A DNA stretch of 64,000 nt. It comes from Subsaximicrobium wynnwilliamsii. GTDB taxonomy: Bacteria > Bacteroidota > Bacteroidia > Flavobacteriales > Flavobacteriaceae. Location: contig NZ_VORM01000014.1 in assembly GCF_007997225.1 (NCBI RefSeq), positions 62,001 through 126,000 on the forward strand, written 5' to 3'. The notes beneath the pieces are model-generated. The model made no database searches and had not been told where the DNA came from. It worked only from the letters and a program-made list of their open reading frames with translations. This document shows positions 52,228-61,340 of this stretch, piece by piece (position 1 is the first letter of the stretch; every line of letters starts with the position of its first letter). The position numbers and the translations under genes were made by a program.

Positions 52228-53247
52228 TTATAGCGCACTTCTAAACTGCTCCAAAAAGCGAACGTCATTTTCGCTCAACAAACGAATGTCGCTAATTTGG
52301 TGCAAGAGCAACGCAATACGGTCAATCCCCATTCCAAATGCAAAACCAGAATATTCCTTAGAATCGATACCGCAGTTTTCGAGTACATTGGGATCTACCA
52401 TCCCACAACCCATGATTTCCAACCAGCCTGTGCCTTTGGTCATTTTATAATCGGTCTCGGTTTCCAAGCCCCAATATACATCGACCTCTGCACTAGGTTC
52501 AGTAAACGGAAAGTAGGACGGTCGCAAACGAATCTTGCTTTTCCCGAACATTTCTGTAGTGAAATATTGTAGCGTTTGTTTTAAATCGGCAAAACTCACA
52601 TCTTTATCAATGTAAAGGCCTTCCACTTGGTGGAAAAAGCAGTGTGATCGTGCCGAAATGGCCTCATTACGAAACACGCGACCCGGAGAAATAGTACGGA
52701 TTGGTGGCTTGTGGCTTTCCATGTAGCGCACCTGTACCGAGCTGGTGTGCGTGCGCAAGAGCACATCTGGGTTGGTTTGGATAAAAAAGGTATCCTGCAT
52801 GTCACGTGCGGGATGGTATTCGGGCAGGTTCAATGCGGTGAAGTTGTGCCAATCATCTTCGATTTCTGGACCTTCGCTCACATTGAAACCAATGCGGGAG
52901 AAAATATCGATGATTTGGTTCTTCACAATTGAAATGGGATGGCGTGCACCAATCTCAATGGGCTCGCCAGGACGGGATAAATCGCCATAAACGCCTTTGG
53001 TTTCTTCTTTGGTCTCCAATTCTTCTTTAAGAGCGTTGACTTTTTCTTCCGCAGTGCTTTTTAGCTTATTGATGATTTGACCAAACGCTTTCTTCTGGTC
53101 ATTGGGGACATTTTTGAACTCGGCAAAATAATCGTTGAGCAATCCCTTTTTGCCTAAATATTTAATGCGGAAGGCTTCCACTTCAGCTGTAGATTGGGCT
53201 TGAAAGGCTTCAGCTTCTGCGATAAGTGCTTTGATCTTGTCTATCAT
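52228..53247 (-). CDS. pheS: Phenylalanyl-tRNA synthetase, alpha subunit
   Basis: 339 residues, the normal length. An N-terminal coiled coil (about 1-90) binds tRNA. The class II catalytic core shows HPARDMQDTFFI, motif 2 GRVFRNEAISARSHCFFHQVEG and motif 3 GFAFGMGIDRIALLLH. It charges tRNA-Phe as part of an alpha2-beta2 enzyme; pheT is not beside it here, as is usual in Bacteroidota. A TAnnTTTG box lies 20 bases before the start. Confidence 0.96.
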   Translation of the reverse strand: MIDKIKALIAEAEAFQAQSTAEVEAFRIKYLGKKGLLNDYFAEFKNVPNDQKKAFGQIINKLKSTAEEKVNALKEELETKEETKGVYGDLSRPGEPIEIGARHPISIVKNQIIDIFSRIGFNVSEGPEIEDDWHNFTALNLPEYHPARDMQDTFFIQTNPDVLLRTHTSSVQVRYMESHKPPIRTISPGRVFRNEAISARSHCFFHQVEGLYIDKDVSFADLKQTLQYFTTEMFGKSKIRLRPSYFPFTEPSAEVDVYWGLETETDYKMTKGTGWLEIMGCGMVDPNVLENCGIDSKEYSGFAFGMGIDRIALLLHQISDIRLLSENDVRFLEQFRSAL

Positions 53248-53266
53248 GGTCTTAAAAAATGAATGG

Positions 53267-53274
53267 CAAATTTA
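53267..53274 (-). promoter_or_regulatory. Bacteroidetes -7 box of pheS
   Basis: TAAATTTG on the minus strand, 20 bases before the ATG. I see no Phe-rich leader peptide or attenuator. Confidence 0.55.
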
Positions 53275-53400
53275 GGGTTTTTATCTAGATTTGCGTCAGC
53301 AACGTAGGCATTTGTTATGCTCTTAAAGTTACTGAAAAAGCAACTTTAAAGCGACTGCCGAATGCTGTCTGCCGATTTGCAGGCGTGATCCCAAATAAAA

Positions 53401-53757
53401 TCACTCAATAAAATCTGTTTCCAAAAAGTAGTTGACGATGGCATCTTTCATCAAAATGCTTTGCTCACCAGCTTTTAGGGGAGGCAGTTCTTCCTTGACT
53501 ATATAATGTGGCCAACCTTCTTCGTCAACATAATCAAATTCATAATAGCCGTAGGGCATGAGCAGCTTGCAAATGGCGATGTGCATCAAATCCAATTTAT
53601 GGTCTTTTTTGAACTTGCGATCCAATTGTCCCAATTCCTGAACGCCTATCAAATAGATAATCGCATCCAGATCCAAGGGGTCACCATCGGCAAATTTGGC
53701 AGATAGTTTATGGACTACCAGTTCCCAGCGTTCCTTTAATTGTTCGTCTCTTGCCAT
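53401..53757 (-). CDS. Conserved-looking protein of unknown function
   Basis: 118 residues, soluble, no signal peptide. Distinctive phrases are ERWELVVHKLSAKFADGDPL, DLDAIIYLIGVQELGQ, LMHIAICKLLMPYGYYEFDYVDEEGWPHY and a C-terminal acidic stretch. I do not recognise a named family. It lies between pheS and the divergent cvpA gene. The helical first half and the tyrosine-rich second half suggest a single compact domain. Confidence 0.78.
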   Translation of the reverse strand: MARDEQLKERWELVVHKLSAKFADGDPLDLDAIIYLIGVQELGQLDRKFKKDHKLDLMHIAICKLLMPYGYYEFDYVDEEGWPHYIVKEELPPLKAGEQSILMKDAIVNYFLETDFIE

Positions 53758-53878
53758 GTTGCGGTTTTAGGTTTAGGGGTTCAGGGTTCCGAATTCAAAG
53801 TTCAAGTTCAACTTCAAATTAGATTTCAAAAGTAGTCGCTATTTGAGTGTTGCCCAATTAAAAATCGCAAAAATTACG

Positions 53879-53886
53879 TAGGTTTG
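53879..53886 (+). promoter_or_regulatory. Bacteroidetes -7 box of the cvpA-like gene
   Basis: TAGGTTTG, 23 bases before the ATG at 53909. Confidence 0.5.
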
Positions 53887-53908
53887 TTGAAACTTGTTTT
53901 TCAAACTT

Positions 53909-54442
53909 ATGGCGATTATTGACATTGTTTTAGTGGTGCTCTTGCTTTTTGGTCTCATAAGAGGCTTTATGAAAGGTTTTTTTGTGGAGGTCGCTTCATT
54001 GGTGGCATTGATTGCGGGCGTTTATGGCGCCATCCATTTTAGTGATTTTGCTGCAGAATTTCTAGACAGTAAGGTCGATTGGGATGAAAAATACATCAAC
54101 ATTGTCGCATTTGCAATCACGTTTATTGTCATTGTGCTAATCATTGCCATGGCTGGGAAAGCTTTAACCAAGTTAGCCGATTTTGCAGCTTTGGGTATTT
54201 TGAATAAATTGTTGGGTGGTGTTTTTGGGCTGCTAAAAATCGGACTGATTTTAAGTGTGCTGCTCATTGTTTTTGATACGATGAATGCCACAATTCCCTT
54301 AACAAAGAAAGAAGATCTGAAGGATTCCATACTCTACGAACCTGTAAAATCCTTGGCACCCATGATTTTTCCTGAGCTTCTAAAGAAGGGCAAGGAGCAG
54401 TTGGAGGAGATTGACGAAGAGGAGCCAAATACTGAAGTATAA
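53909..54442 (+). CDS. CvpA-family membrane protein
   Basis: About 177 residues from the ATG at 53909 (MAIIDIVLVVLLLFGLIRGF), the start that fits the family; a start at 53894 would add five residues. Four membrane helices at about 2-22, 26-45, 62-85 and 100-122, with GLIRGFMKGFFVEVASL as the CvpA signature. CvpA proteins are needed for colicin V export in E. coli and for envelope integrity elsewhere; the molecular role is unclear. The tail (about 130-177) is acidic and cytoplasmic. Confidence 0.88.
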   Translation: MAIIDIVLVVLLLFGLIRGFMKGFFVEVASLVALIAGVYGAIHFSDFAAEFLDSKVDWDEKYINIVAFAITFIVIVLIIAMAGKALTKLADFAALGILNKLLGGVFGLLKIGLILSVLLIVFDTMNATIPLTKKEDLKDSILYEPVKSLAPMIFPELLKKGKEQLEEIDEEEPNTEV

Positions 54443-54613
54443 ATAATACCCATCCTTAAAAACAATTTTTTTGAATAGGGTGTCAATCCAAATGATAGAT
54501 TTCCATAACATCCTTCAAATACCTTTCAAAATCAATTTTCAAATTCACCAGTATGGATATCAAAAACCCGCCCGTGTGCTTTTAAGTACGTTCTCTAATT
54601 TCATGAATTGGTT

Positions 54614-56476
54614 TTAGTATTTGTCCTTGACGTTATCCTTGATCCATCTCATACAGGTGTCAAAATTCTTAAACAGATGTTTTTCGGGGATGAGGTCTGG
54701 AATCATACCAAAGCGTTCCATCATATATCGTGGTTGATTTAGTAAATCAACTAGAAGCACATTTATATTGTCTTTTCTCAAATCTACAAGCGCATCTTCC
54801 AGAGCATATAAACCAGACTGGTCAATATACTGCATGAGGTTCAATCTTATAACTACCGTAGAGGCTGTTTTTGGGATTTGACCCATGAGGCTTTGAAAAT
54901 CGCTGGTCGAGCCGAAGAATAATGGGCCTTTCACATGTTTGATAAACACTTCTTCCTTTAGTTTCTCTGGAAAGTCCATCTCATCTTTCCAAACTTCTTC
55001 CTTGAGCGATTTAACATCTGAACGTTTCCCGGTCAAATCGCCAATTTTTTTCATGAACATCAAGGAGGCGATTACCAAACCGATGCCTACAGCATAAACT
55101 AAATTCCAAAAGGTTGATAAAATCAATACTACGAGCATGGCCAATACCTCTGAACTCAATTTAACAGGGCCTATTTTAATATCCTTTGGAAGGCTGGGAA
55201 TTGCTTTCAAGCCCTTATAATCCATCACACCTATACCCACCGTAATCAAAATACCGGCCAATACTGCTGCTGGAATTTGTGATGCAATTGGCCCTAAGGC
55301 CAATAAAATCACCAATAAAACCACACCCGTAATCATCCCAGACAATTTGGTCTTTCCCCCAGATTTGATGTTGACCACAGTCCGGATTGTGGCGCCAGCA
55401 CCTGGGAGTCCGCCAAAAATAGCGCCAATGCTGTTTCCAATCCCTTGGCCCACCAATTCTTTGTTGGGTTCGTGTTTGGTCTTGGTCATATTATCTGCTA
55501 CAACACTTGTCAATAGCGAATCTATGGCTCCTAAAAGTGCAAGGGTCAATGCAGTAAAAATGTAAGGCGTGATGCTTGAAAGTTGAAATCCAGTAAAAAT
55601 TTCTAAATTGGGTATTGGGAAACCGGTTGGGATTTCTTCGATTGGTCTATAATTTAATTTGAAGCCAAACGCAATGCCAGACATGACCACCAGCGAAACA
55701 AGAGTACTAGGCACGGCGGTGGTTATTCTTTTGAAGCCGTAAATGATAAAAATGGTGCCCAATGCGAGCACTAATTCCAGCCAACTGATTTGTGTGATGG
55801 CTTTTGGCAGTACTTTCAGGGTTCCGAGAACTCCTGAAGCGTCATTACTAGCTAAGGTTTTGGACTCTTTGAGGATGTCGGCTTCAGAAATGGACTCAGC
55901 ACGACCAATGGTTTCCTTGAAATCTTCCAAAGCTAGGATGCCTTCACCTGCTTCCTCGCTTAGTATGTTTTTTAGAATGGTTTCTTCAGCTTGAGGTTTA
56001 TATTGATTCACGTAATCCATATCCTCTTTTGGGTAATAGCCAATGGCTGGAAGTATTTGAGTCACTAAAATAATTACCCCAATAGCGGTCATAAACCCTG
56101 AAACCACGGGATAGGGAATGTACCTAATGTATTTACCAAGCCCCAAGGCGCCCAGCGAGATTTGCATTAGGCCTGCCAATAGGAAAACGGTTAGAATTAC
56201 AGGTAGCGCCTTATTCACATCACCATCGTTAACCGCAATAATGCTCGCAATAACTACCATACTTACTGCCGTCATTGGCGCTGTTGGCCCTGATATTTGA
56301 GTACTGGTACCACCAAAAAGCGCAGCGAAAAAACTTATAAATATAGCACCATAAAGGCCAGCAGTTGGGCCTAAACCAGATGATACGCCAAAGGCTAGCG
56401 CCAAGGGTAATGCAACGATACCTGAGGTAATACCGCCAAAAGCATCTCCCTTGACATTAGAAAATAAATTTTTCAT
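54614..56476 (-). CDS. SulP-family anion transporter with STAS domain
   Basis: 620 residues. The membrane part (about 1-490) has the SulP signatures GGITSGIVALPLALAFGVSSG, TQISGPTAPMTAVSMVVIAS and IGAIFGGLPGAGATIRTVVNI. The C-terminal STAS domain is at about 500-615 (VIRLNLMQYIDQSGLYALEDA). A periplasmic or cytoplasmic insertion of about 60 residues near 150-210 (KPQAEETILKNILSEEAGEG) is larger than usual. Members carry bicarbonate, sulfate or dicarboxylates with Na+ or H+. Its position beside a beta-carbonic anhydrase suggests bicarbonate. Separate promoter region of 571 bases. Confidence 0.9.
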   Translation of the reverse strand: MKNLFSNVKGDAFGGITSGIVALPLALAFGVSSGLGPTAGLYGAIFISFFAALFGGTSTQISGPTAPMTAVSMVVIASIIAVNDGDVNKALPVILTVFLLAGLMQISLGALGLGKYIRYIPYPVVSGFMTAIGVIILVTQILPAIGYYPKEDMDYVNQYKPQAEETILKNILSEEAGEGILALEDFKETIGRAESISEADILKESKTLASNDASGVLGTLKVLPKAITQISWLELVLALGTIFIIYGFKRITTAVPSTLVSLVVMSGIAFGFKLNYRPIEEIPTGFPIPNLEIFTGFQLSSITPYIFTALTLALLGAIDSLLTSVVADNMTKTKHEPNKELVGQGIGNSIGAIFGGLPGAGATIRTVVNIKSGGKTKLSGMITGVVLLVILLALGPIASQIPAAVLAGILITVGIGVMDYKGLKAIPSLPKDIKIGPVKLSSEVLAMLVVLILSTFWNLVYAVGIGLVIASLMFMKKIGDLTGKRSDVKSLKEEVWKDEMDFPEKLKEEVFIKHVKGPLFFGSTSDFQSLMGQIPKTASTVVIRLNLMQYIDQSGLYALEDALVDLRKDNINVLLVDLLNQPRYMMERFGMIPDLIPEKHLFKNFDTCMRWIKDNVKDKY

Positions 56477-57048
56477 AGGCTTAGCCCTTTATGTGAATTA
56501 AGTTTGACGTTCATAAACTAACGAACGTCATTATAGCAATTTGGTCTAGACTACTGGTTTTAAAAAACGGGTTTATATAGCCAACTCTGACGCTTACCTT
56601 TTTTTTGATTTAGCCACTTGAACCGCCGTAAAGCCTGTTTCTATCGAAAATTGAAGTTTCAGTATTTAAGGACACTTCGTTAGGTGCAGAAAGGTAATAT
56701 TTATTCGTTTCTTTTTTACTTAAGGGCATATTTAATCCTAAAAAATAGCGCAATATTAGTTTAAAATCGCCTTCTACAAAACCTTGCTCAAACCTTTAGT
56801 GATGCTGTAAAGTACTACTTTTAAAATGGTTGCTTGCTTATAAATTGCTGGTAGGTGCTATGTTCATTTACCTCTGCCTTGACATTCGTCTCGCTAAAAC
56901 CTGTACTTAGTAATAATTGCTAGTTTCAAAATAGATTAGCAATTTCTAAAATTACGCTTTTGGGCATGACAATAAACTGAAAGCGCCAACATAAGTGTTA
57001 GCGCTATCAGGTTATTTTTTTCAATGATTTTACACATCAACTGTTGAG
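56477..57048. other. Long leader/intergenic region before the SulP gene
   Basis: 571 bases between carbonic anhydrase (upstream, same strand) and SulP. It holds an 8-bp stem TGACGTTC (56505-56512)/GAACGTCA (56523-56530) only 28 bases before the SulP start, possibly an operator or leader hairpin. I see no open frame or RNA gene. Confidence 0.5.
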
Positions 57049-57678
57049 TTATTCATAAAAAGTGACTTCGCCAGTATTGATGTCATACATTCCGCCAACG
57101 ATATTAATTTCATTATTATCCTCCATTTCTTTCAGAATAGGACTTTGCGCTCTAATCTTATCCAAAGTAAGGATGACATTTTTTTTAGAAACGTTGTCAA
57201 CAAATTCAATATTTTTAGAGTTGCGCAAACTCTTATCAGTTGGCTCATTAACCGCATTAACTGCCGGTGTGATCTTTGCTAGCATGTTGGTTAGATTGCC
57301 CAGTTTAGCATCGTCACAGGCACCTTTAATGGCACCGCAACTGGTATGGCCCAAAACCACAATTAATTTTGTTCCTGCGAGTTTGCTTGCAAATTCCATG
57401 CTTCCCAGAATATCTTCATTGACGAAGTTTCCAGCAATTCTAACGCTAAAAATATCACCTAAGCCTTGGTCAAAAACTAATTCTGCTGAAACTCTTGAGT
57501 CTATGCAACTCAAAACAGTTGCAAACGGAAATTGGCCATCACTAGTGTCATTTACCTGTTCCAACAGGTTTCTGTTAGCCTTTAAATTGTTTTGAAAGCG
57601 TTGGTTACCTTCTTTTAAATAGTTCAATGACTTTTGAGGGGTCATTGTGGCTTGTGTTTCTTTGGTATGTGCTTTCAT
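57049..57678 (-). CDS. Beta-class carbonic anhydrase
   Basis: 209 residues. Zinc ligands are Cys58 and Asp60 in LSCIDSRVSAELVFDQ and His111 and Cys114 in GHTSCGAIKGA. The Asp-Arg dyad SR and the GNFVNEDILGSMEFA segment are typical. It interconverts CO2 and bicarbonate in the cytoplasm. It lies 33 bases downstream of the universal stress gene, which itself follows a SulP gene by 5 bases, so the three form one operon. This supports a role in bicarbonate supply or pH control. Confidence 0.94.
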   Translation of the reverse strand: MKAHTKETQATMTPQKSLNYLKEGNQRFQNNLKANRNLLEQVNDTSDGQFPFATVLSCIDSRVSAELVFDQGLGDIFSVRIAGNFVNEDILGSMEFASKLAGTKLIVVLGHTSCGAIKGACDDAKLGNLTNMLAKITPAVNAVNEPTDKSLRNSKNIEFVDNVSKKNVILTLDKIRAQSPILKEMEDNNEINIVGGMYDINTGEVTFYE

Positions 57679-57711
57679 ATGTATATTATTCTAAAATTAT
57701 TTTTTAAGGTG

Positions 57712-58545
57712 TTAAAGGGTGTTTTCATGACGTGAAGTTTCACGACTTAAAAGTAAGGAAACATTAAGGCTATCCATGATGCTCTGAATATCTGGGTCTA
57801 TCAAATTTGAATTGGAACGTGTTGCGTTAACTGTTCGATCTACAAATAATAGGTTGACCTTATTTAGCGAGAGGTACTTGGATAGGCTGTCTATCGCATT
57901 GTCACCTTGTTGAAAGACATACGTTACTAGGTCTTGATCACTTACAGCTGTCTTTTCATCTAATGCGTTTGAATTTTGAATGATTTGAAAGCATTTGAAT
58001 GGTTTTAGACAATGGCTTACCAAATCCTCAGCAAAGTCTATATTTAAATTTTGCGCTTCATTATTGAGTACGCCTAATGATAATTCCGTATCTGGTGCTA
58101 AGGCATTGGTATCATCGGCTAGCATGATAATGCCATTATAATTGTTAAGTACAAATTGCGTGATACCATCACCAATGAACTTAATCATTCTTGGTTTTCG
58201 TTTTCCTAAAACGATAATATCAGGCTGACTCTCCTGGATGTGCTTTTCAATTTCTGCTGGCACATTTCCAAAAGAAAATTTGAAATTGATGTCAACACCA
58301 TATTCTTTCACAATTGGGGCGATCATCTTCTGTATGTGTTTTTCGGTAGCCATGTAGTTTTCATTGATGGCCCGCATAGCCGACAATTGATTTTCGCTTT
58401 TTACAACATCTGTTGGTTTTTTAACGTGTAAGAGTTCAATATCTGCACCAATCATTTTAGCCAGGCATACAGTGCTTTTTAGAGTAATGCCCGCGGCATC
58501 TTTTAAGTCTGAAAGAACAAGTATTTTATATGCTTTGTTTTTCAT
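57712..58545 (-). CDS. Universal stress protein, tandem UspA domains
   Basis: 277 residues. The first UspA domain (about 1-145) has YKILVLSDLKDAAGITL, IELLHVKKP and the C-terminal VLGKRKPRMIKFIGDGITQFVL. The second, more divergent half (about 150-277) is helical and strand-like without a clear ATP loop. Such proteins bind nucleotides or act as regulators. Here it is sandwiched between a SulP transporter and a carbonic anhydrase with gaps of 5 and 33 bases, suggesting a regulatory part in the transport unit. Confidence 0.85.
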   Translation of the reverse strand: MKNKAYKILVLSDLKDAAGITLKSTVCLAKMIGADIELLHVKKPTDVVKSENQLSAMRAINENYMATEKHIQKMIAPIVKEYGVDINFKFSFGNVPAEIEKHIQESQPDIIVLGKRKPRMIKFIGDGITQFVLNNYNGIIMLADDTNALAPDTELSLGVLNNEAQNLNIDFAEDLVSHCLKPFKCFQIIQNSNALDEKTAVSDQDLVTYVFQQGDNAIDSLSKYLSLNKVNLLFVDRTVNATRSNSNLIDPDIQSIMDSLNVSLLLSRETSRHENTL

Positions 58546-58550
58546 GATTT

Positions 58551-60164
58551 CTAACTTAAACTGATTTTTGACTTGGGCCTTAATTTAAAGAATTCGGTAA
58601 AGCTTTCTGGATTTTCAATGACTCCTCGCTTTGAAATCAACTTTATGTCTATGTTTCTTTCTTTGGCTTTGAACGCAAAATCTTCCAATATTTCGATAAT
58701 GTCATGGTCCAGATAGCGTGTTTTGGTAACGTCAAACTCTAAATAGGAATCTCTTGGTAAACTATCCAGTTCTTTTAAAATAGCCCCTTTGTTGAAAAAT
58801 GTGACTTCTTCTGCAAGGGTCATTTTTATTTTATGCTTGCCATTGCTCTTATCCTCAACATGTAAAAAGTGAGAGTTTTGGTAGCTCTTAATTAAAATGA
58901 CCACAATGCCTACACCAAGACCTAAACCAATTCCTATCAATAGGTCGGTAAATACAATTCCACCAACTGTAACTGCAAATGGCACCGATTGTTTCCATCC
59001 TAATTTGTACATTTTTTTAAACAACGCAGGTTTTGCTAATTTGTAACCAACTACCAATAAGATTGCTGCCAATACAGAAAGTGGAATCATATTAAGTAAA
59101 CGAGGTATAAGAACGACCGCTATTAATAATAGAAAACCGTGTAAAATTGGTGATAATTTGCTTTTACCACCAGATTGAATATTGGCAGAACTTCTAACAA
59201 TTACCTGCGTAATTGGCAATCCACCGATTAATCCTGAAAGAATGTTTCCTGTTCCTTGTGCCAACAGTTCTCTATTTGTAGGAGTTACATTTTTTTCTGG
59301 ATCTATTTTATCAGTAGCTTCAACACATAATAGTGTTTCCAAACTTGCGACCAAAGCAATGGTAAAGGCAACAATCCACACCTCCATATTGGTAATGACT
59401 GCAAAATTAGGAAAACTAAATTGCCCCATAAAAGATTGAATATCGTCGGGGATAGGCACGTTTACCATGTGTTTCTCTCCAAGAAAGAGTGTTTCGCTAT
59501 TTTGAGTGATTGTATAAAACAAGATTCCAAGAACAACCACCACAAAGGGCCCTTGTATTATTTGAAACACCTTTGACTTTTTAGTTAATACTTTGTCCCA
59601 AAGAATCAATAGTAGCAAACTAACAATACCAATCAATGCCGCACCAGGGGTTATATTATTGACAATAGCCAAGATCTCTGAAAAGGTGTTTCCACCATCA
59701 TTCTCAAAAAATCCCAAATCCCATGCAGATTTTTCATCATACCCAAAAAAGTTAGGGATTTGTTTTAAAATAATGATAATTCCAATTCCTGTAAGCATCC
59801 CTTTGATGACAGAAGATGGGAAATAGTAGCCAATGATCCCTGCTTTTAAAATACCGAAAACCAACTGGATCACACCTCCTAATACAACGGCGACGAGAAA
59901 GTTTTCATAACCCCCTAAAGTGCCAATGGCGGTAAGTACAATTGCTGCGAGTCCTGCTGCGGGACCACTTACTCCTACTTTAGAGCCACTCAAAGCTCCA
60001 ACTACAATACCGCCAATAATTCCTGCTATTAATCCTGAAAAAAGTGGCGCTCCACTAGCCAACGCGATACCCAAACATAAAGGTAGTGCGACAAAAAAAA
60101 CAACTACACTCGCTGGAAAGTCGCTCTTGAGAGTTTTAAACATAAATAAATTCATTTGTGCCAT
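58551..60164 (-). CDS. SulP-family anion transporter, second copy
   Basis: 537 residues. Membrane part at about 10-430 with FFVALPLCLGIALASGAP, GVSGPAAGLAAIVLTAIGT and NILSGLIGGLPITQVIVRSSANIQSGG. The C-terminal STAS-like domain (about 445-535) is short. The N-terminal MAQMNLFMFKTLKSDFPAS offers three possible starts (M1, M4, M8). It is only distantly similar to the SulP at 54614, so the two are not a recent tandem duplication. The close carbonic anhydrase makes bicarbonate/Na+ symport (BicA-like) likely, but sulfate cannot be excluded. Confidence 0.9.
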   Translation of the reverse strand: MAQMNLFMFKTLKSDFPASVVVFFVALPLCLGIALASGAPLFSGLIAGIIGGIVVGALSGSKVGVSGPAAGLAAIVLTAIGTLGGYENFLVAVVLGGVIQLVFGILKAGIIGYYFPSSVIKGMLTGIGIIIILKQIPNFFGYDEKSAWDLGFFENDGGNTFSEILAIVNNITPGAALIGIVSLLLLILWDKVLTKKSKVFQIIQGPFVVVVLGILFYTITQNSETLFLGEKHMVNVPIPDDIQSFMGQFSFPNFAVITNMEVWIVAFTIALVASLETLLCVEATDKIDPEKNVTPTNRELLAQGTGNILSGLIGGLPITQVIVRSSANIQSGGKSKLSPILHGFLLLIAVVLIPRLLNMIPLSVLAAILLVVGYKLAKPALFKKMYKLGWKQSVPFAVTVGGIVFTDLLIGIGLGLGVGIVVILIKSYQNSHFLHVEDKSNGKHKIKMTLAEEVTFFNKGAILKELDSLPRDSYLEFDVTKTRYLDHDIIEILEDFAFKAKERNIDIKLISKRGVIENPESFTEFFKLRPKSKISLS

Positions 60165-60233
60165 TGAAATTAATCAATGGCTTTTTAATAATAATTTTGG
60201 TGGACTAAGTCTGTCCAATGGCCTTGAAAATTG

Positions 60234-60530
60234 TTAAATGAATTCAGGAGGGGGAGAAAATAAATTAAGGTGTGGTTTGGGGTAGTTCTTAAAATGATAT
60301 ACTGTTTTGTTTGAACTTTTTTGAAGGTAAAGCAACTCTACTTCTATTGGAGTCACTGAAACGAGTAATTTAGCCTGCTTAATCTTTTGGCCATTTTTAT
60401 TCTCTTCTTCGCTAATGGTGTAAAAACAGGAAATATCTGCCGTATCGTCTATGGCCATAAGAACTAATGGCGCAAGAATAAACGACAAGAAGATGATAGA
60501 AAAAAAAATAGAAATAGATGTTTTAGCCAT
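60234..60530 (-). CDS. Small exported or membrane-anchored protein of unknown function
   Basis: 98 residues. The N-terminal hydrophobic segment (about 5-27; SIFFSIIFLSFILAPLVLMA) is a signal peptide or membrane anchor, and the rest is soluble (FYTISEEENKNGQKIKQAKL ... ELLYLQKSS). A proline- and phenylalanine-rich end (PKPHLNLFSPPPEFI) is present. Not recognised. It lies 49 bases downstream of batE on the same strand and may be read through from the bat operon. SulP starts 69 bases further on. Confidence 0.65.
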   Translation of the reverse strand: MAKTSISIFFSIIFLSFILAPLVLMAIDDTADISCFYTISEEENKNGQKIKQAKLLVSVTPIEVELLYLQKSSNKTVYHFKNYPKPHLNLFSPPPEFI

Positions 60531-60579
60531 AACAGCCGCAAAGGTAACCTCTATATTTTAATATGTTGTTAAAGAATAT

Positions 60580-61338
60580 TTAAAACGTCTTTACTAGTTT
60601 GATATCCTCATTCATGACCCAGCCTGTTTTGCCGTCGGCCAATTTGATTTTTTTCCAGTTATCAACGCTGTCCAAAACTTGTACTTTTGTGCCTTCATGA
60701 AGTTTAAAGGCTTCAGTACTTCGTAGATTGGGTTCACTTTTAATTTGGGCTTCTTTGGCAAAAACAATGGCCGGTTGGTTGTTGGCAACTAAATCATGAC
60801 CGTGATAAGCCAAGCCGAAGGAGGCAAAAACCAATAACAAACACAAAATGCTTGAAACAAATGCAAAACGCTTTTTACCTGTGGAGCTAACAAAGAAGTA
60901 ACTGATAAATAGAATCACAAATAAAATTGCAAAAGCCACTGAAATCTTTGCCCAAACCTCATAATAAAAAGTTTTGGTCCATGAATTCATCAACTTGGCT
61001 AAGCCTACTTCTGGCACAGTATCAATAGCATCCAAAGTCATGTTTTTGGCAAAGGCCATGTTGTTTTTTATGTCCTTATCATTGGGATTGAGAAGCGATG
61101 CCTTTTCATAATAATAAATGCTTGGGGCAATATGGTTGAGCTTGTAATGTGCATTCGCCATGTTAAAATACAGTGCGGCAGACTGCTCACCAGAGTCCAT
61201 AATAGCCTTGTATTTTTGCAGAGCCTCGGTATAGTTGGCATCACTGTATAATTGGTTGGCCTGCTCAAAAAGCGTATCATTTTGCGAAAAGCTGAGCGCG
61301 CTCAATAAAAGTACCATGGCGATTAAGAACTGTTTCAT
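60580..61338 (-). CDS. batE: BatE-like tetratricopeptide/SH3 protein
   Basis: 252 residues. Signal peptide (MKQFLIAMVLLLSALSFSQ), two or three TPR units (EQANQLYSDANYTEALQKYK, ALYFNMANAHYKLNHIAPSI), two membrane helices (about 130-152 and 158-178) and a C-terminal SH3 domain (LHEGTKVQVLDSVDNWKKI then GKTGWVMNEDIKLV). This order is that of BatE in the Bacteroides aerotolerance operon, where it works with BatC, BatD and the vWA proteins. Three bases after batD; overlap-like spacing shows co-transcription. Confidence 0.88.
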   Translation of the reverse strand: MKQFLIAMVLLLSALSFSQNDTLFEQANQLYSDANYTEALQKYKAIMDSGEQSAALYFNMANAHYKLNHIAPSIYYYEKASLLNPNDKDIKNNMAFAKNMTLDAIDTVPEVGLAKLMNSWTKTFYYEVWAKISVAFAILFVILFISYFFVSSTGKKRFAFVSSILCLLLVFASFGLAYHGHDLVANNQPAIVFAKEAQIKSEPNLRSTEAFKLHEGTKVQVLDSVDNWKKIKLADGKTGWVMNEDIKLVKTF

Positions 61339-61340
61339 AC

